From F1-120-MAGs118 sp013360535 (GTDB lineage Bacteria; Planctomycetota; UBA1135; GCA-002686595): DNA of 64,000 nt. Where the stretch lies: positions 1 to 64,000 of the forward strand of contig JAPKHC010000011.1 of assembly GCA_026647215.1 (NCBI GenBank), written 5' to 3'. Below the pieces are notes generated by a model that ran no database searches, had not been told where the DNA came from, and worked only from the letters and a program-made list of their open reading frames with translations. The translations under genes and the position numbers were made by a program. This document shows positions 24,517 to 32,005 of the stretch, piece by piece. The stretch's first letter is position 1, and every line of letters starts with the position of its first letter.

Positions 24517-26724
24517 ATGGAACTGCGGCTGCACGGACGTGGCGGGCAAGGTGGAGTGACCTGCGCGAAGATCCTCGCGGCGGCCTGGGCGCGCATGGGG
24601 CAGCACGTGCAGACCTTCGGCGACTACGCGGGCGAGCGCTCTGGCGCACCGGTGCGCGCCTACACGCGCTCGAGCCCGGAGAAGATCGAGAACCGCAACA
24701 AGGTCTACTCGCCCGACCACGTGATCGTGCTCGACCGGCACCTGCTCGGGCGCGAGGTCGTCGATGGCCTCAAGGAAGGCGGGATCCTGCTCGTCAACGC
24801 GCCGGGAGAGCCGCAGGCGCTCGGCAGCGCCTACGACGCGTTCCGGCTCGCGACGGTCGACGCGACCGAGATCGCGCGCCGCCGCGGCATCGGCACGCGC
24901 TCGGTCGTGATCGTCAACACGACCATCGCGGGCGCCTTCGCGCGGCTTGTGGGCATTCCGCTCGCGGTGCTCGAGGACACGTACCGCCAGCTCGGTTTCT
25001 CCGGGAATTTCGAGGCGGCACGCGAGGCGTGGGAGCGCGTGAGCGAGCGCGCGCCGACGGCGCGCCTGGGCGTGACGAAGGCGGCCAGCCCGAGCGCGCT
25101 GGCTCCGGCGGAGGTCCAGCCGCTCGTCGAGCACGTCGAGAGCCCGCCGACGGGCCTGCGCACGGGCTCGTGGAGCACGCAGCGGCCGCGTTACGTCGAG
25201 CACGCGGCACCGTGCAGCGCGTTCTGCCCCGCGGGCAACGACGTCGTCGGTTTCGTGCAGGCGGCGGCGAAGGACGACATGGAGGCGGCGGCGCGCATCC
25301 TCAAGCGCACGACGCCGCTCGCCGGTGTATGCGGGCGCGTGTGCCCGGCGCCGTGCATGGAAGGCTGCAACCGGGCGGAGCTCGACGGCGCGGTCAACGT
25401 GCGCGGGCTCGAGCGCTGGGTGTCCGATTCGGCGCCGCTGGTCTCGATCGAGGCGAAAACACCGGGAAAACGGCTCGAGGTCGCGCTCGTCGGCGGCGGA
25501 CCGGCGGGACTGGGCGCCGCACACGAGCTGCTCGCGCAAGGCCACGGCGTCACGCTGTTCGAGCGCGAGCGCGAGCTCGGCGGCCTCCTGCTCACCGGCA
25601 TTCCCAACTACCGGCTGCCGCGCAACGTGCTGCACCGCGAGGTCGCGAGCCTGCTGGCGCGCGGGCTGCGCGCCAACTGCTGCGAGGAGATCGACGCGGC
25701 GCGGCTCGAGTCGCTCGAGCGTGAATACGACGCGGTGGTCGTCGCGACCGGCCTGCAGCGACCGACCGTGTTCGACGTGCCCGGCAAGGAGCTGCGCGGC
25801 GTCGAGGACGGCGTGACGTTCCTGCGGCGCGCGAACTTGCACGGCGGCCTGCACCTGAAAGGCCACGTGGTCGTGCTCGGCGGCGGCAACACGGCGATGG
25901 ACTGCGCACGCGTCGCGCTGCGCTGCGGAGCGAGCCGCGTGAGCGTGCTCTACCGCCGCACGCGCGAGGAAATGCCCGCGATTCGCGAAGAAATCGAGCA
26001 TGCGCTGTTCGAAGGCGTCGAGCTGTGCGAGCTGCGGCAGGCGCTGCGTTTCGAGGGCGAGGGCAAGCTCGAGGCGGTCTTCGCCGGCATCGTCGCGCTG
26101 GGCGAGCCGGATGCGTCCGGACGTCGCACGCCGCTCTTGACCGACGACGCGGTGCGCTTCCCGTGCGACCACGTGCTGCTCGCCTTCGGTTCGGGCGCGG
26201 ACCGTTCGCTCCTGCCCAAGGGCTGGGAATTGCGCGACGGACGGTTGTGGCGCGGCAAGGAAGCGACGCGTGTGTTCGCCTGCGGCGACTTCGCGCTGGC
26301 CGACGGCACGGTCGCGCACGCGCTCGGCAGCGGACGGCGCGCGGCTGGAGCGTTGCTGCGGGCGCTGGTCGATCCCGACGTCGTCGCCTTCGCGCGACCG
26401 TCGCGCGAGGAGTCGGTCGCGGCCACGGAAGTGCGCTTCGACCACTTCGAGCCTGCGCTTCCCGCGCACGAGGAGCTCCTGCCGCGCCACACGAGAACCC
26501 GCGGTTTCAGCGAGGTTTCGCACGGTCTCTCGGACGCGAGCGAGGCGCGGCGCTGCTTCTCCTGCGGCCACTGCACCCGCTGCGACACGTGCCTCGTGTA
26601 CTGCCCCGAGGGTGTCGTGCGCCGCACCGACGACGGGTACGAGCTCGACGCGTCGTACTGCAAGGGCTGCGGAATCTGTGTCCACGAATGCCCGCGCAAG
26701 GGCATGGAGATGTCGCACTCATGA
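24517..26724 (+). CDS. Fused 2-oxoacid oxidoreductase gamma subunit / GltD-like flavoprotein / ferredoxin (735 aa)
   Basis: This is a three-part electron-transfer subunit. Residues 1-180 are the gamma domain of 2-oxoacid:ferredoxin oxidoreductases (LHGRGGQGGVTCAKILA, FGDYAGERSGAPVRAYTR). From about residue 230 there is a glutamate-synthase-small-subunit-like unit. It has an N-terminal Fe-S segment (CSAFCPAG ... CGRVCPAPCMEGC), an FAD site at about 322 (LVGGGPAGLGAA) and an NAD(P) site at about 452 (VLGGGNTAMDC). Residues 678-725 carry two [4Fe-4S] motifs, CTRCDTCLVYCP and CKGCGICVHECP. The fusion would let the complex pass electrons from 2-oxoacid oxidation through Fe-S clusters to NAD(P), or in reverse. 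It overlaps the alpha gene by four bases (ATGA). Confidence 0.88.
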   Translation: MELRLHGRGGQGGVTCAKILAAAWARMGQHVQTFGDYAGERSGAPVRAYTRSSPEKIENRNKVYSPDHVIVLDRHLLGREVVDGLKEGGILLVNAPGEPQALGSAYDAFRLATVDATEIARRRGIGTRSVVIVNTTIAGAFARLVGIPLAVLEDTYRQLGFSGNFEAAREAWERVSERAPTARLGVTKAASPSALAPAEVQPLVEHVESPPTGLRTGSWSTQRPRYVEHAAPCSAFCPAGNDVVGFVQAAAKDDMEAAARILKRTTPLAGVCGRVCPAPCMEGCNRAELDGAVNVRGLERWVSDSAPLVSIEAKTPGKRLEVALVGGGPAGLGAAHELLAQGHGVTLFERERELGGLLLTGIPNYRLPRNVLHREVASLLARGLRANCCEEIDAARLESLEREYDAVVVATGLQRPTVFDVPGKELRGVEDGVTFLRRANLHGGLHLKGHVVVLGGGNTAMDCARVALRCGASRVSVLYRRTREEMPAIREEIEHALFEGVELCELRQALRFEGEGKLEAVFAGIVALGEPDASGRRTPLLTDDAVRFPCDHVLLAFGSGADRSLLPKGWELRDGRLWRGKEATRVFACGDFALADGTVAHALGSGRRAAGALLRALVDPDVVAFARPSREESVAATEVRFDHFEPALPAHEELLPRHTRTRGFSEVSHGLSDASEARRCFSCGHCTRCDTCLVYCPEGVVRRTDDGYELDASYCKGCGICVHECPRKGMEMSHS

Positions 26725-27884
26725 GCACCGAACTCGTCAGCGCCAACCATGCCGCGGCCCTCGCCGCCACGCTCGCCGGGCGCGCCAACCGCAAGGCCCG
26801 CGGCTTCGGCGGCGGCGTGTACCCGATCACCCCGCAGACCGAGTGCATCGAGCTCCTGTGCAAGCAGGAGTTCGAGAAGGGCGCGATCGTGCGCGTCGAG
26901 AGCGAGCACAGCGCGATGGCGGTCTGCATGGGCGTCTCGCTCGGTGGAGCGCGCGCGTTCACGGCCTCGAGCTCGAACGGGCTCGCCTACATGACGGAGA
27001 ACGTGTTCGCGGCCGCGATGTACCGGCTTCCGATCGTGATGATGGCCGTCAACCGCACGCTCGGGCCGCCGTGGAACATCTGGGTCGACCACGGCGACAC
27101 GCTCGCGCTGCGCGATTCCGGCTGGATCCAGCTGTACTGCGAGGACAACCAGGAAGTGCTCGACTCGATCCTGCTCGCGTACCGGCTCGCCGAGGACCGG
27201 CGCGTGATGCTGCCGGTGATGGTGTGCCAGGACGCGTTCGTGCTCTCGCACACGATGATGCAGACCGACGTGCCGACGCAGGAACAGGTCGATCGATTCC
27301 TGCCGGAGCTCGACCTGCCGCACCGGCTCACCGAACGTGCGGTGACCGTCGGAGGGCTCGATTTCCCGCATGAAACCGAGGCTCACCGCCGCCAGCACGA
27401 GGACGCGATGCGCCGGGTCGAAGGCGTGTGTGACGAGCTCGCGCTCGAGTTCGAGCGCGTCTTCGGGCGCAAGCCGGCGCCGGCGCTCGTCCCCTACCGC
27501 ATGGAAGATGCGGAGACGGTCGTGCTGTCGATGGGCACGACGGCCTCGACGGTGCGTGCGGCCGTCGACGCCGCGCGCGAGGCGGGCGAGCGCGTCGGCG
27601 CGTTGCGGCTGCGCCTGTTCCGGCCGTTCCCCGGGAGCGGACTGCGCGCCGCGCTCCGCAACGCCAGGCGCATCGCCGTGCTCGATCGCGACATCAGCCT
27701 CGGCCACGGCGGCGTGCTGTGGTCGGAAGCGCGCGGCTTCGCTCCGGCGGACGCGCTCGTGCAGGGCTACATGCTCGGACTCGGTGGCGGCGACATCCGG
27801 CCCGAGCACATCACCGAAGTGCTGGCCGACCTCTCCCGGCGCACGACGGCCGGCGAACCGGAAATCCTGGAGATCGTGCGATGA
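26721..27884 (+). CDS. porA: 2-oxoacid:acceptor oxidoreductase, alpha subunit (387 aa)
   Basis: This is the alpha subunit of a pyruvate/2-oxoacid:ferredoxin oxidoreductase, which carries the domain that helps bind CoA and thiamine diphosphate at the subunit interface. The opening GGGVYPITPQTECIE is the family signature. It is followed by VESEHSAMAVCMGVSLGGARAFTASS and MMAVNRTLGPPWNIWVDHGD. The last third (VVLSMGTTASTVRAAVDAARE ... GALRLRLFRPFPG) is the domain II segment. The start ATG 26721 sits in the stop of the fused gene. Substrate (pyruvate, 2-oxoisovalerate or other) cannot be decided from sequence; VYPITPQTE resembles the pyruvate group. Confidence 0.87.
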   Translation: MSTELVSANHAAALAATLAGRANRKARGFGGGVYPITPQTECIELLCKQEFEKGAIVRVESEHSAMAVCMGVSLGGARAFTASSSNGLAYMTENVFAAAMYRLPIVMMAVNRTLGPPWNIWVDHGDTLALRDSGWIQLYCEDNQEVLDSILLAYRLAEDRRVMLPVMVCQDAFVLSHTMMQTDVPTQEQVDRFLPELDLPHRLTERAVTVGGLDFPHETEAHRRQHEDAMRRVEGVCDELALEFERVFGRKPAPALVPYRMEDAETVVLSMGTTASTVRAAVDAAREAGERVGALRLRLFRPFPGSGLRAALRNARRIAVLDRDISLGHGGVLWSEARGFAPADALVQGYMLGLGGGDIRPEHITEVLADLSRRTTAGEPEILEIVR

Positions 27885-28828
27885 ACTCCGAACCCCTGCT
27901 CGGCGGCCTTCCCGCCTGTGATTCCGGCAAGCTCGGCACCGTCCTGCGCCCCGGCGGCACCAACTGCGGCGGCTGCGGGATGAGCATCGCCTTCCACATG
28001 CTCGAGCGCGCGCTCGCGGGCCACCGCATCCAGCTCGTGATCCCCGCTTGCTGCGCGATCGTGACGCCGGGTCAGTACCCGCGCTCGGCTTACGGCGTGC
28101 CGGTGGTCGCCGCGACGTTCGCCTCGGCGGCGGCGGTCGCGACCGGACTGGCGAGCGTGGCCGCGATGAACGGCGAGCCGACGCGTGTCTTGTGCTGGGC
28201 CGGCGACGGGGGCACGTTCGACATCGGCATGGCGACCCTGTCGGCGGCGGCGGAGCGCAACGAGGACGTGCTCTACGTCTGCTACGACAACGAGATCTAC
28301 GGCAACACCGGCGGCCAGCGCTCGAGCGCGACGCCGCAGGGCGCGGTGACGACGACGACGCCCCGCGGCAAGACGCTGCGCAAGAAGGACATCCTCGCGA
28401 TCCTCGCCGCGCACCGCATTCCCTACGCGGCGTCGGTGTCGCTCGCGCATCCCGAGGATGCCGTGCGCAAGTTCCGACGCGCGCTCGACGAACGCGGCTT
28501 CCGCTTCCTGCACGTGCTCGCGCCCTGCCCGACCGGCTGGAAGTCGGAACCGGCGGACGGCATCGAGCTGGTGCGGCTCGCGGTGCGCGCGGGGCTCTTC
28601 CCGGTGATCGAGATCTCGCACGGGCGGCGCACGGTGATCAACGTCGAGCCCGAGCTCGCGCTCGCGCCGCTGCGGCGCTACCTCGAGCTGCAGAACCGCT
28701 TCCGAGCGGACTCGGTCGATGTCGAGGCCTGGAACACGGCCCTTCGCGAGGACTGGGACGACCTGCGCCTGCGCGCGCACGCCACGCTCCCGGTCGCGGT
28801 GGGCACCACGGAGGGACGGACATGGTGA
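27881..28828 (+). CDS. porB: 2-oxoacid:acceptor oxidoreductase, beta subunit (315 aa)
   Basis: This is the thiamine-diphosphate-binding catalytic subunit. The ThDP/Mg motif is AGDGGTFDIG with the downstream CYDNEIYGNTGGQRS. Cysteines for the proximal [4Fe-4S] cluster are seen in TNCGGCGMS, in IPACCAIVTPG and in LAPCPTGW. It overlaps the alpha gene by four bases and the next small gene by seven. With the fused gene it completes the four domains of a PorGDAB enzyme, with the delta ferredoxin built into the fusion. Confidence 0.88.
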   Translation: MNSEPLLGGLPACDSGKLGTVLRPGGTNCGGCGMSIAFHMLERALAGHRIQLVIPACCAIVTPGQYPRSAYGVPVVAATFASAAAVATGLASVAAMNGEPTRVLCWAGDGGTFDIGMATLSAAAERNEDVLYVCYDNEIYGNTGGQRSSATPQGAVTTTTPRGKTLRKKDILAILAAHRIPYAASVSLAHPEDAVRKFRRALDERGFRFLHVLAPCPTGWKSEPADGIELVRLAVRAGLFPVIEISHGRRTVINVEPELALAPLRRYLELQNRFRADSVDVEAWNTALREDWDDLRLRAHATLPVAVGTTEGRTW

Positions 28829-29052
28829 AGCCTGCAAACGTGGAGTCGACGACGCTGCGAGTGAAGGAGCTCTTCTGCGAGCGCCTGCAGCACAAGCGCA
28901 CGCCCGAGGAACATCGCGCCTGCCCCTACTGCTCCGGCGACGAAGCGGCGATCGGCACGGGTCGGCGCGAGCTGTTCTGCGAGTTCCTGCGCGGGCGCGA
29001 TCCGACGCACTTCGGATTCCCTGACGAGGGCGAGCGGCACCTGCGCGGCTGA
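28822..29052 (+). CDS. Small Cys-containing protein of the oxidoreductase operon (76 aa)
   Basis: No family recognised. The ATG at 28822 overlaps the stop of the beta gene, so it is the last member of the operon. It has a CPYC motif (HRACPYCSGDEAAIGTGRREL) and two single cysteines (ELFCERL, ELFCEFL) in a repeated short pattern. The cysteines could bind a metal or act in redox chemistry; this is inference. No signal peptide or membrane segment. Confidence 0.6.
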   Translation: MVKPANVESTTLRVKELFCERLQHKRTPEEHRACPYCSGDEAAIGTGRRELFCEFLRGRDPTHFGFPDEGERHLRG

Positions 29053-29450
29053 GCTGCGGAGAAGCGCTCGCTTGCCCTGCGGCGGAGCGTTGCAAGTCGC
29101 GGAGGGAACCGCGGCGGCGGCGGCTTCGTCGGAACGAACGCTTGGGGCGCGACGTCGTGGGACGTACGGACGGGTGCGCCAGCCGGGGCGGGGCGGGGTG
29201 TCTCGACCGGGGAAAGCGGCCGAAACCGGCCGAGAAGTTCCGGCGTAAGGCCTTGAGAGGCAAGGATTTAGCTCCTAGCTTCCGGCCTCGACCTCAACTG
29301 CGAATATTTCCGCAGCCGAAGGGGTCGAGCACGGGCTTTTCGGGGTGGGGGGAGATTCGCGCTGGCGCAGCGATCCTGCGTTGATCGTGCCCGCCCGGTA
29401 CGCCCAGAGACGTAAGCACGCGGTGCGTAGCCGCGCCTAGACTGCCTTGC
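29053..29450. other. 398-base intergenic region
   Basis: No supported gene. It separates the 2-oxoacid oxidoreductase operon from the cytochrome maturation region. It includes a relatively AT-rich patch around 29255-29310 with the small inverted repeat AGCTCCTAGCT, and it ends with the TAGACT element before the gene at 29451. No terminator with a T-run was seen. Confidence 0.5.
29438..29443 (+). promoter_or_regulatory. -10-like hexamer TAGACT, probable leaderless transcript
   Basis: TAGACT ends seven bases before the ATG at 29451, and no Shine-Dalgarno sequence is present. The same hexamer lies at the expected -10 place of the tRNA-Leu gene, so transcription here should begin at or beside the start codon. 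Confidence 0.45.
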
Positions 29451-30809
29451 ATGGAAGCTCCGCTCTCCTCCACCGTCCGCGCCTTGACGGCGTCGGGTTC
29501 TGCTCGCCTCCTCGGCATCGGAAAGCGTCCGGAGCTTTGCCTCGTGGCGCTGGCCGCGGGCGTGTTGCTCGCCGCCTGCGGACCGACCGGCAACGGGCCG
29601 TCCGAGATGAGCGCCGCGGTCACGTACAAGCCCGAAGGGCGCGCGATCCGCTGGGACGCGACGCCTTCGCAGCGCTTCGGCATCTCGGCGAGCGACTTCG
29701 CGGGCGCCAAGGGCAACGCCTCCGCGCCCGAAGAGGGTGGCCTGCACTGGACGATGCCCGCCGGCTGGAAGGAGCTCCCCGCGGCGCAGTTCCGCAACCC
29801 CAACTTCCAGGTCGGCGCGAACCCTGATGCGCAGTGCTACCTGACGGTGCTCGCGGGCGCCGGCGGCGGCCTCGAGGGCAACGTCAACCGCTGGCGCCAG
29901 CAGGTGTCGCTGCCCGCGCTCGAAGCGACGGCGATCGCCGCGTTGCCGAAGGTCGAGTGGCTCGGACAGGCCGCGACCTTCTGCGACTTCGTGGGCGAGT
30001 TCACCGGCATGAGCGGCGATCAGGCGCCCGTCAGCCGTCGGCTGGTCGGCCTGATCCTGATCGGGCAGGAAGAATCGCTGTTCCTCAAGATGCTCGGTCC
30101 CGCGCAGGAGCTCGACGGACAGATCGCCAACTTCATGGCGCTCGCGCAGTCGTTCCACGGCGGCGAAGGGCACAGCCACGAGGGCGAGAGCAGCGGCGCG
30201 AGCGGCTCCGGCAACGCGAAGGTCGCTCCGCCGATCGATCCGTCGCAGGGCCTCCCGGCCGACCATCCGCCGATGCCGGGGCAGCAGAAGCAGACCACCA
30301 CCAAGCCCACGACGGGTGAGATGCCCGCCGGCCATCCGCCGGTCGGCGCGAGCGGCGGTGCGGTCGCGCAGGGCGCCGATCCGATGCGCAGCGAGATGCT
30401 CGCGTGGACGCCGCCCGCCGGCTGGAAGCGCGGCGAGCCCAAGGCGATGCGCGAGACGACCTACTTCGCCGAAGGGGCGGAGTGCTGGGTGACGCTGCTG
30501 CCCGGTGACGGTGGCGGCATGCTCGCCAACCTCAACCGCTGGTGCACGCAGATGGGCGCGGCGCAGCTCACCGAGGCCGACCTCGCCAAGCTCGAGCGCG
30601 TGCCGATGCACGGCGCCGAGGGCGTGGTCGTGCGCCTCGCGCGCGGCGCCAGCGCGACGGCGGCCGCGGGTGCGGACGCGCTGCTCGGCGCGGTCTGCAT
30701 CCTCGAAGGCCGCTCGCTGTTCGTGAAGATGACCGGCCCGGCCGCCGCCGTCGACGGCCAGAAGTCCGCGTTCACCGAGTTCTGCCGCTCCCTCCGCCCG
30801 GTGCAATGA
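29451..30809 (+). CDS. Lipoprotein with two copies of an unrecognised domain (452 aa)
   Basis: This is an exported lipoprotein with lipobox LLAAC at about residues 39-43. The N-region is long (about 27 residues), so a downstream start is possible, but none has better signals. The mature part contains two related domains joined by a Gly/Ser/Pro/His linker (about residues 235-305). The first has LHWTMPAGWKELP, CYLTVLAGAGGGLEGNVNRW and LFLKMLGP. The second has LAWTPPAGWKRGEP, CWVTLLPGDGGGMLANLNRW and LFVKMTGP. It starts the run of genes that leads by a four-base overlap into resB, so it may assist cytochrome c maturation or sit in the same envelope system. Function unknown. Confidence 0.7.
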   Translation: MEAPLSSTVRALTASGSARLLGIGKRPELCLVALAAGVLLAACGPTGNGPSEMSAAVTYKPEGRAIRWDATPSQRFGISASDFAGAKGNASAPEEGGLHWTMPAGWKELPAAQFRNPNFQVGANPDAQCYLTVLAGAGGGLEGNVNRWRQQVSLPALEATAIAALPKVEWLGQAATFCDFVGEFTGMSGDQAPVSRRLVGLILIGQEESLFLKMLGPAQELDGQIANFMALAQSFHGGEGHSHEGESSGASGSGNAKVAPPIDPSQGLPADHPPMPGQQKQTTTKPTTGEMPAGHPPVGASGGAVAQGADPMRSEMLAWTPPAGWKRGEPKAMRETTYFAEGAECWVTLLPGDGGGMLANLNRWCTQMGAAQLTEADLAKLERVPMHGAEGVVVRLARGASATAAAGADALLGAVCILEGRSLFVKMTGPAAAVDGQKSAFTEFCRSLRPVQ

Positions 30810-32005
30810 CCATGCGCTTCATCGAGAAATTCGTCGACGGACTGTCGTCCATCTGGCTGAGCTGCGTCCTGCTGCTCCTGCTCGGGCTCCTCACGTGGCT
30901 CGGCACGCTGGAGCAGGTCCACACGGGCCTGTTCGAGGTGCAGCGCAAGTACTTCGACAGCATCTTCCTGATCCACCGGGCCGGCCCGCTCGCGATCCCG
31001 CTGCCCGGCGCGGCGCTCGTGATGGGCGTGCTGTTCGTCAACCTGCTGCTCGGCGGCATCCTGCGCATGCGCAAGGACGCGTCGACCTGGGGCATCCTCG
31101 TCACGCACGTCGGCATCCTGATGCTGATCGTCGCGGGCTACGTCAAGTTCGCCTTCGCCGAAGACGGGCACGTCACGCTGTACGAGGGCCAGCGCTCGAA
31201 CACGTTCGAGAGCTACCACCACTGGGAAGTGGCGGTCAGCGAGCCGCTGCCGTCGGGCGAGCTGCGCGAGGTCGTGTCGAAGCAGGAGTTCTTCGAGAAC
31301 GCCGTCCCCGGCGCCGAGGCGCGGCTCTCCTCGGGCGAGCTGCCGTTCGACATCGAGGTCACGCGCTTTGTCCCCAACTGCCGCGTGCTGCCCAAGGGCC
31401 CGATGGTCTCGCCGGCGGTGCCGGTGGTCGAGGGCTTCTTCCTCGACGAGCAGCCCAAGGAAGCGCAGAACGAGTCCAACATCGCCGGCGCGTACATCGC
31501 GCTCGTCGAGCGCTCGAGCGGCGCGCGCAAGGAAGCGCTGCTGTGGGGCGCGTCGCGCGACCCGTGGACGGTCGAGATCGGCGGGCGCAAGTTCGGGATC
31601 GAGCTGCGCCGCGAGCAGTGGGTGATGCCGTTCACCGTCGCGCTCGAGGACTTCGAGAAGGAAGACCACCCGCGCATGATGATGCCCAAGTCGTTCTCGA
31701 GCGACGTGGTCGTCACCGAAGGCGGCGCGACGCGGCAGGTGAAGATCTCGATGAACGAGCCGCTGCGCCAGAAGGGCCTCGTGCTCTACCAGGCCTCCTG
31801 GGGCCCGTCGAACGCCCGTCCCGGCGATCCGCTGTTCTCCACGCTCGCCGTCGTGCGCAACCCCGCCGACCAGTACCCGCTCTACTCGTGCATCGTGATC
31901 GCGATCGGCCTCGTGCTGCACTTCGGGCGCAAGCTCTTCAAGCACATCCGTGCCGAGGCGCTCCGCAACGCGTCGACCACCGGCCAAGCCCAGCAGGCGT
32001 CATGA
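30806..32005 (+). CDS. resB: ResB-like cytochrome c biogenesis protein (399 aa)
   Basis: This is part of system II (Ccs/Res) cytochrome c maturation, which moves heme across the membrane and attaches it to CxxCH apocytochromes. The protein has N-terminal membrane segments (SSIWLSCVLLLLLGLLTWLG; ALVMGVLFVNLLLGGILRM; GILVTHVGILMLIVAGYV), a large periplasmic domain and a final membrane segment (YPLYSCIVIAIGLVLHFGRK). ATG 30806 overlaps the upstream lipoprotein stop. Its own stop overlaps the CcsA gene, which strongly indicates one operon. Confidence 0.82.
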   Translation: MTMRFIEKFVDGLSSIWLSCVLLLLLGLLTWLGTLEQVHTGLFEVQRKYFDSIFLIHRAGPLAIPLPGAALVMGVLFVNLLLGGILRMRKDASTWGILVTHVGILMLIVAGYVKFAFAEDGHVTLYEGQRSNTFESYHHWEVAVSEPLPSGELREVVSKQEFFENAVPGAEARLSSGELPFDIEVTRFVPNCRVLPKGPMVSPAVPVVEGFFLDEQPKEAQNESNIAGAYIALVERSSGARKEALLWGASRDPWTVEIGGRKFGIELRREQWVMPFTVALEDFEKEDHPRMMMPKSFSSDVVVTEGGATRQVKISMNEPLRQKGLVLYQASWGPSNARPGDPLFSTLAVVRNPADQYPLYSCIVIAIGLVLHFGRKLFKHIRAEALRNASTTGQAQQAS

